From: Streptosporangium becharense | Lineage (GTDB): Bacteria; Actinomycetota; Actinomycetes; Streptosporangiales; Streptosporangiaceae | Length of the DNA: 64,000 bases | NCBI RefSeq assembly: GCF_014204985.1 | Contig: NZ_JACHMP010000001.1 | Span: 1,426,001 to 1,490,000 of the forward strand | Direction of reading: 5' to 3' | Part shown: positions 6,800-14,727 of the stretch, in pieces | Numbering within the stretch: position 1 is the stretch's first letter | How the letters are laid out: the number at the start of each line of letters is the position of its first letter | The notes under the pieces: model-generated | What the model saw: only the letters and a program-made list of their open reading frames with translations | Told to the model about the DNA's origin: nothing | The model's database searches: none | Translations under genes and position numbers: made by a program

Positions 6800-8665
6800 T
6801 CAGTGACCCCGGAACGCCTCCTGAAGCCACCATGAGCCGCCGGAGCGGCTCACCAGGGCGTGGACCAGGAGCGGACGGTCGCGGGGCCCGTCCAGCCAGC
6901 CGGCCACCGCGGCGAGGTCCTCCCGGTCCCGTACGGTGACCGCCCGGCAGCCGAAGCCCCGGGCGATGGCCGCGATGTCGGCGGGCGGGAAGGTCACGGT
7001 GGCCAAGGGGTGCCCGTCCGGGCCGAAGTGGTGCACCTCGGCACCGTACGCCTCGTCGTCGTAGACCACGATCACCATCGGAAGGCCGAGCCGGACGACG
7101 GTCTCCAGCTCCGCGACGCCCATCAGCGCGCCGCCGTCACCCAGCGCGGCCACCGGGAGCCGGTCCGGGCGGGCCAGGGCCGCCCCGACCGCGGTGGCCA
7201 GACCGAGGCCGATCGACTGGAACGACTGCGTGAAGCAGAAGCCCTCCTCGTCCGGGACATCGAGGAACATTGACGGATATCCCATGAAATTTCCGGAATC
7301 GACGGAGACAACGCGTTCCGCGGGGAGCAGGTCGTCCAGCCCGATCGTCAGGGTGCGCGGGTCGATCCTGCCCGCGCCGCCCTCGTCGGCGTAGGGCACG
7401 TCCCGCCACCGGACCTCCGCCGCGATCCGGCGGGCCAGCTCCGCCGAACGGTATCCGAGCCGCTCCCCCGAACCGGGCCGCTCCCACGGCCCGAACTGCT
7501 CCTCCGGCCCGGATCGTTCCTTCGGCCCGAACTGCTCCTCCAGCCCGGACCGTTCCCCCGGCCCGCCCCCGGAGTCCCGGTCCGCGGCGTGCGGGCCGCC
7601 GCCGGGGGCGTACGGCCCGTCGTCGAGCAGGCCGGTGACCGCCCGGGCGGTGCGGGCGACGTCACCGGTGACGCCGAGACTGATCGGGCGGTGCGCGCCG
7701 AGGGCGTCGTCGTCCAGGTCGACCTGGACGACGACGGTGTCCGGGCCGATCAGCGTGCCGTGGCGGGTGGTCCACATGTTGAGCGCGCAGCCCCAGCCCA
7801 CGAGCACGTCGGCGCCACGGATCAGCTCGGCGGCGAGCGGTGAGGCGAAGCCGCCGCTGACGTCCAGGTCCCACGGGCTGCCCCGGAACAGGCCCTTGGC
7901 GACCGCGGACGTCGCCAGCAGCGCGCCGGTCCGGCCGGCCAGTTCCTCCAGCTCGCGCCGGGCACCGCGCGCTCCCCGCCCGGCCACGAAGACCGGGCGG
8001 CGCGCTCCCGCGAGGAGCGCCGCGAGCCGGGCCGCCTCCGTGCCCGGGGGCTCCGCCGGCGGCCGGTCCGCCTCTCCGCCGGAGCCGCCCTCCGCCGCGA
8101 CCGGCGTCCCCGGCACGCCCACCGCCGCAGGCGCCGGATCCGGTCCGGATCCCCCGGCGACACCCGGCGCACGGACGGCGGGGACGGACCGGGACTGCAC
8201 GTCCAGGGGCAGATTGAGCAGGACGGTGCGGCGGCCGTCACGGGCGGTGCGGAACGCCTCCACCGTCTCGGCCACGGCGGTCTCGGCGGAGGTGACGCGC
8301 AGGGAGCGCGCACCCACCGCCTCGGCGAGCGCGGCCTGGTCGACGAAGAAGTTGGAGCGGCGCTCGGTCGTCTCGCCGGCGAGCACCACGAGCGGGGTGC
8401 GGCTCTTGGCCGCCTCGGCGATGCCGGTCATCGCGTTGGTCAGGCCGGGCCCCTGGTGCACGGTGAGCACGCCGACCCGCCCGCTCAGCCGCGCGTAGGC
8501 GTCGGCCATGGTCGCCGCGCCGCCCTCGTGGCGCGCGGCGACGTAGCGCACGCCGTGCGCGACCATGGCGTTGGTCACGTGGAAGTTGCCGCTGCCGACC
8601 ACCCCGAAGGCGGTCTCGACCCCGAGGGAGGCGAGGGCCCGGCCCACCGCCTCGGCGACGTTCAC
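6800..8665 (-). CDS. Thiamine-diphosphate-dependent enzyme (acetolactate synthase/decarboxylase superfamily)
   Basis: Protein of 621 aa with the three-domain layout of ThDP enzymes. The N-terminal pyrimidine domain has the catalytic glutamate in ARHEGGAATMADAYAR, the middle domain has VFVAGRGARGA, and the C-terminal ThDP domain has LGDGGALM followed by VVYDDEAYG, the usual GDG...N/D metal site. It should decarboxylate or condense a 2-oxo acid; the substrate is unknown. Two low-complexity inserts interrupt it: a Pro/Gly/Ala-rich one between the first two domains and a repeated Glu/Gly/Pro one before the last domain. The GTG at 8665 overlaps the stop of the cyclase gene by four bases, so the two enzymes are coupled and probably share a pathway. 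Confidence 0.85.
   Translation of the reverse strand: MNVAEAVGRALASLGVETAFGVVGSGNFHVTNAMVAHGVRYVAARHEGGAATMADAYARLSGRVGVLTVHQGPGLTNAMTGIAEAAKSRTPLVVLAGETTERRSNFFVDQAALAEAVGARSLRVTSAETAVAETVEAFRTARDGRRTVLLNLPLDVQSRSVPAVRAPGVAGGSGPDPAPAAVGVPGTPVAAEGGSGGEADRPPAEPPGTEAARLAALLAGARRPVFVAGRGARGARRELEELAGRTGALLATSAVAKGLFRGSPWDLDVSGGFASPLAAELIRGADVLVGWGCALNMWTTRHGTLIGPDTVVVQVDLDDDALGAHRPISLGVTGDVARTARAVTGLLDDGPYAPGGGPHAADRDSGGGPGERSGLEEQFGPKERSGPEEQFGPWERPGSGERLGYRSAELARRIAAEVRWRDVPYADEGGAGRIDPRTLTIGLDDLLPAERVVSVDSGNFMGYPSMFLDVPDEEGFCFTQSFQSIGLGLATAVGAALARPDRLPVAALGDGGALMGVAELETVVRLGLPMVIVVYDDEAYGAEVHHFGPDGHPLATVTFPPADIAAIARGFGCRAVTVRDREDLAAVAGWLDGPRDRPLLVHALVSRSGGSWWLQEAFRGH
7488..7559. repeat. Two tandem 36-bp repeats inside the ThDP-enzyme gene
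   Basis: Units at 7488-7523 and 7524-7559 differ at only a few positions and are flanked by partial copies. They encode the repeating ERSG-EEQFGP-type insert of the ThDP enzyme, on the minus strand, in phase with the reading frame. Repeat expansion inside a linker is the likely origin. Confidence 0.75.
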
Positions 8666-9435
8666 CGCTCGACCAGGGCCAGCACCCGCACCGGGCTGCC
8701 GGAGCCGCCGACGATGGGGAGCGGCGGGGCGACGACCACCGCGCCGACGGCCGGGAGGCGGTCGAGGTTGCGCAGCTGGGTCAGACCGTACTTCCCGGCG
8801 CCCAGCAGGAACGAGTGGCACGGGAAGGCCGGGTCGAACCCGTGCGCGGCGCCCGCGTCGGTGCCCACGGTCTCCACGCCCAGCCCGGCGATCGGCGTCT
8901 CCTCCGCCAGCCACCTGGCGCACTCGACCGACACGCCGGGCGTGTGCGGGCCCGTCTCGTCGGCGTTCAGGAAGCGCTCCTGGTCGTGGGCGTAGGCGTC
9001 CCAGCCGGTGCGGTAGAGCAGCCACCCGCCCTCGGGCAGCGGCCCGTTGGCCTCCTCCCACGCCCTGACGTGCTCGACCCGGAGCAGGAAGTCGGGGTCC
9101 TCGGCCGCCTCCGCGGCGAAGTCGAGCACCACGGCCGGGGCGATCAGGCGGCCGACCGGCACCTGCGAGACGTCCTCGCCCTCCTTGGCGGTGACCCAGT
9201 GGACCGGTGCGTCGAAGTGCGTTCCCGTGTGCTCGCCGGTCTCGAAGTCGTTCCAGTACCAGGCGGGGCCGCGGTCGTCGTACCGGCTGATCTCCTTCAA
9301 CGTGAACGGCACGGTGTTGCCGAACGGTTCGGGCAGCCGCAGGATCGGCGTCTGCGACGACAGCGGCGCGGTGAGGTCGACGACCTCGATCCCGCCGTCA
9401 CGGATGCTCCGCACCAGATCCCGCAACACCGACAT
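8662..9435 (-). CDS. Cyclase family protein (kynurenine formamidase-like metal hydrolase)
   Basis: Protein of 257 aa of the cyclase superfamily, which includes bacterial kynurenine formamidase and isatin hydrolase. The metal-binding signature HTGTHFDAPVHW is at about 70-81, and GLGVETVGTD with a later HSFLL segment completes the family core. It probably hydrolyses an amide or a cyclic amide or ester using bound zinc or manganese. The ATG at 9435 is chosen over a GTG at 9456 because GGGAGG lies five bases before it. It is the first gene of an operon with a ThDP enzyme, suggesting ring opening followed by decarboxylation of the product. That pathway is inferred. Confidence 0.85.
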   Translation of the reverse strand: MSVLRDLVRSIRDGGIEVVDLTAPLSSQTPILRLPEPFGNTVPFTLKEISRYDDRGPAWYWNDFETGEHTGTHFDAPVHWVTAKEGEDVSQVPVGRLIAPAVVLDFAAEAAEDPDFLLRVEHVRAWEEANGPLPEGGWLLYRTGWDAYAHDQERFLNADETGPHTPGVSVECARWLAEETPIAGLGVETVGTDAGAAHGFDPAFPCHSFLLGAGKYGLTQLRNLDRLPAVGAVVVAPPLPIVGGSGSPVRVLALVER

Positions 9436-9526
9436 GACGCCTCCCACCTCCGGCACCGGAAAACGGCCTGGCCAGATCCTCCTACAGCGTCGCGGTCACC
9501 GCCACCTCCACGGGCCCGGCACGGGG

Positions 9527-9602
9527 GCGGTTCTCCGGCCGAAGAGCCCGGCCGGTGTCCGTCGGCGGTTCTCCGGCCGAAGGGCCCGGCCGGTGTCCGT
9601 CG
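9527..9602. repeat. Tandem 38-bp duplication containing a hairpin
   Basis: Two copies, 9527-9564 and 9565-9602, differ by one base. Each holds CCGGCCG, a seven-base loop and CGGCCGG, a perfect 7-bp stem. The pair lies between the divergent cyclase operon (start 9435) and dhaK (start 9649), in the region that must contain both promoters, so a regulatory role is possible. Confidence 0.75.
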
Positions 9603-9648
9603 GCGCCGGTGCTTGCCATCTCCGGCGAACAGAGCGACGTTGGGAGAC

Positions 9649-10641
9649 GTGAAGAAGCTCATCAACGGTGTCGAGTCGGTCGTGCCCGACGCGCTGCGCG
9701 GCATCGCGGCCGCCCATCCCGGGCTGCGGGTGGACGTGGAGAACCAGATCGTGTTCCGGGACTCGGGGCCCCGCCCCGGCAAGGTGGGCCTGGTGTCGGG
9801 CGGCGGTTCCGGGCACGAGCCGCTGCACGCCGGATTCGTCGGGTACGGGATGCTCGACGCGGCCTGCCCCGGTGAGATCTTCACCTCTCCCGTGCCCGAC
9901 CAGATGATCGAGGCCACCACGGCGGTGGACGGCGGGGCCGGTGTCCTGCACATCGTGAAGAACTACACCGGTGACGTGCTGAACTTCCAGCTGGCCGCCG
10001 AGCTGAGCGCCGAGGAGGGGGTGGAGGTGGCGAGCGTGCTGGTCGACGACGACGTGGCCGTGCGCGACTCCCTGCACACCGCCGGACGCCGGGGGACCGG
10101 CGCCACCGTCTTCGTCGAGAAGATCGCCGGTGCGGCGGCCGAGAGCGGTGCCCCGCTGGCCGAGGTCGCGCGGGTGGCCGGAACGGTCAACGCCCGCAGC
10201 CGCTCCTTCGGGGTGGCGCTCAGCGCCTGCACCACCCCGGCCGCGGGCAGGCCCACCTTCGCACTGGGCGACACCGAGGTCGAGCTGGGCATCGGCATCC
10301 ACGGCGAACCCGGCCGGGCCCGCTCGGCCATGCGACCGGCCGCGGAACTGGTCCGGGTGGCGATGGACGCCCTCCACGAGGACCTGCCGCTCTCCGGCGA
10401 CGTCCTGGTCATGGTGAACGGCATGGGCGCCACCCCGCTGATCGAGCTGTACGTCGCCTTCGCCGAGGTCTCGGCCTACCTCGCGGAGAAGGGCGTGACG
10501 GCGGCCAGGAGCCTGGTCGGTGACTACGTCACCAGCCTCGACATGCAGGGATTCTCGATCACGGTCTGCCTGCTGGACGACGAGCTCGTCCGCCTGTGGG
10601 ACGCGCCCGTGGAGACACCCGCCCTGCGCTGGGGCCGTTGA
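9649..10641 (+). CDS. dhaK: Dihydroxyacetone kinase subunit DhaK
   Basis: Protein of 330 aa, full length for DhaK, which binds dihydroxyacetone covalently for phosphorylation by DhaL. It begins KKLINGVESVV, as the family does, and carries GGGSGHEPLHAGFVGYGML (about 45-63). The GIGIHGEPG segment (about 209-217) holds the histidine that forms the hemiaminal with the substrate. The start is a GTG with a purine-rich TGGGAGAC immediately before it. dhaL follows after a single base and dhaM after 70 bases, a complete PTS-dependent kinase operon. Confidence 0.95.
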   Translation: MKKLINGVESVVPDALRGIAAAHPGLRVDVENQIVFRDSGPRPGKVGLVSGGGSGHEPLHAGFVGYGMLDAACPGEIFTSPVPDQMIEATTAVDGGAGVLHIVKNYTGDVLNFQLAAELSAEEGVEVASVLVDDDVAVRDSLHTAGRRGTGATVFVEKIAGAAAESGAPLAEVARVAGTVNARSRSFGVALSACTTPAAGRPTFALGDTEVELGIGIHGEPGRARSAMRPAAELVRVAMDALHEDLPLSGDVLVMVNGMGATPLIELYVAFAEVSAYLAEKGVTAARSLVGDYVTSLDMQGFSITVCLLDDELVRLWDAPVETPALRWGR

Positions 10642-10642
10642 G

Positions 10643-11296
10643 ATGGCCACCGGGTTTGAGATGGACACCGCGTTCTTCGCCGCCTGGATCGAGGAGAGTG
10701 CCCGGTCCGTCGCCGCCGGAAAGGAGCGGCTGACCGACCTGGACGCCGCGATCGGCGACGCCGACCACGGGAGCAACCTCGACCGGGGCTTCACCGCGGT
10801 CGTCCGGGCTCTCGCCGTCAAGGAGCCGGACACCCCCGCCGCACTGCTGACCGTGGTGGGCACGACGCTGATCCGCAAGGTCGGCGGCGCCTCCGGCCCG
10901 CTGTACGGTACCGCGTTCCGGGAGATGGGCAGGGCACTGGGCGACCTGGGCGACACCGCCGAGGTGTCCCCCGGCGAGCTGTGCGCCGCCCTGGAAGCCG
11001 GGCTGGCCGGAGTCCGGAGGCTCGGATCCGCGGCGGAGGGCGACAAGACCATGGTCGACGCCCTCGCCCCCGCGGTGCGGGCGCTCCGGCGGGCCCTGGA
11101 GGAGGGCTCGGAACCCCGGGAGGCGGCGGCCGCCGCCGCGGCGGCGGCCCGCGAGGGGGCGGAGGCCACGATCCCGATGCGGGCCCGCCGGGGGCGGGCC
11201 AGCTACCTGGGCGAACGCAGCGTGGGTCACGAGGACCCCGGTGCCGCCTCCACCGCGCTCATCCTCACCGCCCTGCACACGGTGGCGGCGCGATGA
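10643..11296 (+). CDS. dhaL: Dihydroxyacetone kinase subunit DhaL
   Basis: Protein of 217 aa. DhaL carries a tightly bound ADP that is rephosphorylated by DhaM and passes the phosphate to the substrate on DhaK. The Mg-ADP binding motif AIGDADHGSNLDRGF (about 34-48) and the KVGGASGPLYGT loop (about 77-88) are intact, as are TMVDALAPA and the C-terminal GRASYLGERS with a following GHEDPGA. The ATG is one base after the dhaK stop. An alanine run near residue 160 is unremarkable at this GC content. Confidence 0.95.
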   Translation: MATGFEMDTAFFAAWIEESARSVAAGKERLTDLDAAIGDADHGSNLDRGFTAVVRALAVKEPDTPAALLTVVGTTLIRKVGGASGPLYGTAFREMGRALGDLGDTAEVSPGELCAALEAGLAGVRRLGSAAEGDKTMVDALAPAVRALRRALEEGSEPREAAAAAAAAAREGAEATIPMRARRGRASYLGERSVGHEDPGAASTALILTALHTVAAR

Positions 11297-11366
11297 CCCG
11301 GCACCCGCGTCCACCGGGCACCGCCCGCGTTCGCGACGCCCTCGCCCGGCGGGAGGGGACGCGGCG

Positions 11367-11738
11367 GTGGTAGGGATCGTCCTCATCTCGCACAGCGGCC
11401 CGCTCGCGGCGGAGGTCGCGCTGCTGGCCGCGCAACTGGGCGGCGCGGGCGTTCCGCTGGCGGCCGCGGGAGGCGCCGAGGACGGCGGCCTCGGCACCAG
11501 CCCCGACCTGGTGGCCGCGGCGATCGAGGAGGTGGACCGGGGGGACGGGGTGATCCTCATCCCCGACCTGGGGAGCTCGGTGCTCACCGCTCGGCTCTTC
11601 GAGGAGGAGCGCGTGGTGATCGCCGACGTGCCGTTCGTGGAGGGGGCGATCGCGGCCGCGGTGTCCGCGGGCGCGGACAGCCCGCTGGAGGCCGTCCTGG
11701 CGGCGGCGGAGGAGGCCAGGACCTTCCGCAAGCTCTGA
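11367..11738 (+). CDS. dhaM: PTS-dependent dihydroxyacetone kinase phosphotransferase subunit DhaM (EIIA domain only)
   Basis: Protein of 123 aa, a single EIIA-mannose-like domain. The phosphorylated histidine is in VLISHSGPLA near the N-terminus, and LIPDLGSSVLT and VVIADVPFVEGA match the rest of the fold. The HPr and enzyme I-like extensions of E. coli DhaM are absent, so phosphate must come from the general PTS proteins encoded elsewhere. The GTG start at 11367 has GGGAGGGG upstream; an in-frame upstream ORF would overlap dhaL without homology. Confidence 0.9.
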   Translation: MVGIVLISHSGPLAAEVALLAAQLGGAGVPLAAAGGAEDGGLGTSPDLVAAAIEEVDRGDGVILIPDLGSSVLTARLFEEERVVIADVPFVEGAIAAAVSAGADSPLEAVLAAAEEARTFRKL

Positions 11739-11869
11739 CCCGCGGGCCGGGCCGAAGCCGTGGCTCAGGCGGTCCTCCGGGGCGGGCCGGAGCCGCGGGC
11801 CGGACCAGAGTCGCAGGGCGGACCGGAGTCACGGCTCGGGCGGTCCTTCAGACCGGGCAGGGGAAGGCG

Positions 11870-11894
11870 GCCCCGCCCTCGACGGGGGCGGGGC
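11870..11894. terminator. Hairpin between dhaM and the convergent gene
   Basis: GCCCCGCCC at 11870-11878 pairs perfectly with GGGCGGGGC at 11886-11894 across a seven-base loop. It lies between convergent genes and can serve both. There is no T-run, as is usual for actinomycete terminators. Confidence 0.6.
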
Positions 11895-11912
11895 ACCGGC
11901 GCGGCGTACCGG

Positions 11913-12275
11913 TCAGCGGGTGGCCAGAAGACCGTCCAGCAGCCCGATGACGGCCTGGACCGGCGGGGGCGTGGCGCCGAACTCCACGTCGGTGCCGCTG
12001 ACGGAGTCCATCACGGTGACCGAGGTCTGCGGCAGCCCCCAGCGGTCGCCGCCGTCGTGGCCCACGCCGACCTCGATGCCGGAGAAGGTGATGTACTCCC
12101 AGTTCTTCAGGTCCCTTCTCAGCGCCTCGTGGCCGCGCGAGGTGGCCCACTCGGCGACGGCGGTCAGGATGCCGCCGAGCACGTTCTCGCGCTCCTTCAG
12201 GTCGCCGTACTGGAGTTCCTCGATCTGGCGGTCCAGTTCGGCGCGCTGGGCGAGGAGGGCGTTGATATCGGTCAT
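11913..12275 (-). CDS. Hypothetical protein with N-terminal coiled coil
   Basis: Protein of 120 aa. Residues 1-25 (MTDINALLAQRAELDRQIEE) form a short amphipathic helix likely to be a coiled coil. The rest looks like a small alpha/beta domain with GIEVGVGHDGGDRWGLPQTS in the middle and VQAVIGLLDGLL at the end. I do not recognise a named family. The ATG at 12275 is chosen because coding-like composition begins there; no strong ribosome site is visible. It is convergent with dhaKLM and its upstream side is a long non-coding stretch. Confidence 0.65.
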   Translation of the reverse strand: MTDINALLAQRAELDRQIEELQYGDLKERENVLGGILTAVAEWATSRGHEALRRDLKNWEYITFSGIEVGVGHDGGDRWGLPQTSVTVMDSVSGTDVEFGATPPPVQAVIGLLDGLLATR

Positions 12276-12719
12276 GGGGGGAGGGCCTTTCGGGAACGTG
12301 GAACGTGTGCGGTCGGGAACGGCGGGCTCTCTGCGAGATCGTTCCAACCGGGACGCGGTCACCGCCCGGGCAGGACCCCACCGCCCCCGCGACCCGCCGA
12401 AAGCTTCACCGATCACCAGATGGGACGTTGCCATCAGGCGATCACATAATGGTGCCGTACCACCCCACTCGCCGTCGATCCATTGACATCACCTCATATC
12501 CGGAATTCGGCGATTCCACGGTCCTGGAACGACGGTCCTGGAACGACGCGGGTGAGACGCCCGGGGGTACGCGGCCCTGGAACGTCTCGCGGAACGGGCC
12601 GCCGCGCCGGATCCCGCCTGACAAGTCCGTCTCCGCGCCGACCGGCGACGGGGCGGGGCGCTTTCCGGCCCGCCCGTACCGGGCTACCCATGTGCGGCTC
12701 AGGGAGCACTGGCCCTTCC
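12276..12719. other. Non-coding stretch with short GGAACG repeats
   Basis: No convincing gene on either strand. A 14-base word, CGGTCCTGGAACGA, occurs twice in tandem near 12519-12546, and further GGAACG words are scattered on both sides. The promoter of the minus-strand gene at 12275 must lie here, but no clear -35/-10 pair is visible. Confidence 0.5.
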
Positions 12720-14150
12720 TCACACCCGCGTGATCTCGATCGCCAGAACACCCAGGGCTTCCTTCTCCGGGCCGTAGATGCGGCGGATGTTGGCCAGCTG
12801 CTCCTCACGTGGGCTGTCCGGGTTGACGTTGGCCGGCCCCTCGGTGTCGAGCATCTCCTCGAATGAGGTGTAGCGAGCCACCCGCTTCACCTGTACCAAG
12901 CACTCGTCGGTACCGCAGGCGAAGCGGATGTACTGACCGGCGGCGAGGTTGCGCAGGTTGGCGTACTGCACGCGGACCTCGATCGCCTTACGGCCGGAGA
13001 CCACCAGGTCGAAGTAGCGCCGGTAGAGGTTCATGTGACGGGCACGGGGCGGACTGGTCGGGGTGACGGTGCGGGCGCTCATAAGGCGGTCGACCTCCAA
13101 GGTCGTGTAGGAGCGGTAGAAGTGCTTGGGGTCGGACAGCATGAGCCGGACGAGCCAGACCATCGCGTCCACGTAGTCGTCGATGCTGCCGTTCCACTCG
13201 GTGGCGTTCAGCATCCACGGCTGCGCGCCGGGCGGCGGGGCGACCTTGTTGTCTCGGATCAGAGACTTCGACAGCTTGGCCCCGGTGTCGGTCAGGATCA
13301 TCGGAGTGAAGATGCGCGCCGGCGGGTGGATGCCGTGCAGGGCAGCGAATGCGGTGTCGACGAGCTGGCAGCCGGGCGCCCAGTCGCCGCCCTTGACCAT
13401 CACGGGCAGGGTGGCGGCCTCGCCGGCCAGGACGCGCTCCTTGACCAGGTTGCGGTACAGGGTGGCCAGGTCGATGTAGGCGTTGTCCTCGGGGATCACG
13501 GTGACTTCGTAGTCGCCGTGGTCGGTGCAGACCGCGGTGAGCGTCGCCGAGGCGTCACCGATATGGATCAGCCTGGTCCGCTCAGCGCGTTTCTCGGCCC
13601 ATCCGCAGGCCGGGCAGGGCAGGCGCAGGTGCACGACGCCGTGGGAGGGTGACAGCGGCCAGCGGATGGCGTCCAGGTGGCGCAGGGTGCGCAGGAACTC
13701 CGCGCGGAACGCTGGGGTGGTCTGCTGCTCGGTGTAGGTCTCGATCTAGTAGTCGATGCCGGTGGCGTCGGCCAGGGAGTCGAAGAACGCCCGGTAGTTC
13801 TTGTCGATCATGTCGTTCACGCCGTCGGCGCCGAGGGCGTGGTGATAGGTGACCTGGTAGGCGTGGTGGGTTTCCGGGTCGAGTTGAACGTCGTAGGGGG
13901 CGTTGTCCAGGGCGCCGAAGCGCACCACGGCCTCGACGGCGAAGGCGCGGCGGGCGGTGGCGGCCAGCAGGAACGCGGCCGTCTGGACCAGGGAGGTGCC
14001 CAGGTGCGGGGTGCCGTTGATCTGCGTACCGACGCAGAACGCGACCAGGGCCGGCCGACGGGCCTGGATCTGCGGGCGGATCATGTCGATCGCCCGGACC
14101 ATGGCGTTGGCGGTGACGTTGTTCGGCGAGACGAGCGAGATGGAGTTCAT
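12720..14150 (-). pseudogene. Class I lysyl-tRNA synthetase-like protein fused to ASCH domain, interrupted by in-frame TAG
   Basis: A 477-codon frame from ATG 14150, with GAGGAG five bases upstream, is open to 12720 except for one amber codon, TAG at 13746-13748 (codon 135). Before it lies GTQINGTPHLGT (about 41-52), a HIGH-type motif. After it come a possible zinc site (CPAC about 179-182, CTDH about 208-211), AKLSKSLI (about 291-298) in the position of KMSKS, and a C-terminal ASCH domain (about 372-476) with SGRKAIEVRV. The catalytic half resembles archaeal-type LysRS and lacks the anticodon-binding region. It could activate an amino acid for a target other than normal tRNA charging. The residues around the TAG fit the family, so it looks like a point change from a sense codon, or a readthrough site. 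No good ribosome site precedes the next GTG (13634). Confidence 0.7.
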
Positions 14151-14169
14151 GGCTCTCCTCGGACACGGG

Positions 14170-14727
14170 TCATAAGGGGACGGGGAGGTTGGCGATGATG
14201 AAGTCGACGCGCGCGGCGGCGTCGTCGGCGGGCACGAAGATGGGCTGGTATCCGGCGTCGTAGTAGCCCTGGATGATGAGCTGGTGGACGCGGGCGATCT
14301 CGCGTTCCTTGGCCCAGACCAGGTCATCGGCGCTGGTGAAGTTGTCCAGCGGGTCCAAGGCGAACACCCGGTCGTAGCGGTAAGCGCGGCTGGCCTCCTC
14401 CAGTTCCGGGTACGGGCTGAGACCGAAGAAGCGGTCCCAGCCGTAGCCGTCGGGGATGCCGCGGTTGTAGAAGCGGGGGCCGTGCTTGTGGGAGCTGTAC
14501 TCGGAGATGAAGCCGGCGAGGACCTCGCGGGAGTACTCCCGCCGGTCGCCGACCTGTAGGTGTCGGCCGAGGCGTTCCCGGTGGGCGCGGTAGATCTCCC
14601 GGGCGATCTCTCCGTCCGAGCAGGGGATCCCCCGCTCGTGCAGGCAGGTGAAGAGGCTGTCCTTACCGGTGGAGGGGCCGCCGGTGATGACGTAGCGGCG
14701 CGGGGCTGACGTCGTGGGAGGGGTCAC
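14170..14727 (-). CDS. P-loop ATPase/kinase-like protein (AAA_28, NadR-like)
   Basis: Protein of 185 aa. The Walker A motif GGPSTGKDSL is at about 15-24, followed by a kinase-like RGIPDGYGWDRFF segment (about 91-103) and a DPLDNFTSADDLVWAKERE region. This pattern is that of AAA_28/NadR-type nucleotide or nicotinamide-riboside kinases. The substrate is unknown. The GTG at 14727 overlaps the stop of the upstream gene by four bases, and the LysRS-like/ASCH gene starts 19 bases after this gene ends. The middle gene of a compact operon, it may phosphorylate or adenylate a small molecule used by the synthetase-like partner; that is inference. Confidence 0.8.
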   Translation of the reverse strand: MTPPTTSAPRRYVITGGPSTGKDSLFTCLHERGIPCSDGEIAREIYRAHRERLGRHLQVGDRREYSREVLAGFISEYSSHKHGPRFYNRGIPDGYGWDRFFGLSPYPELEEASRAYRYDRVFALDPLDNFTSADDLVWAKEREIARVHQLIIQGYYDAGYQPIFVPADDAAARVDFIIANLPVPL

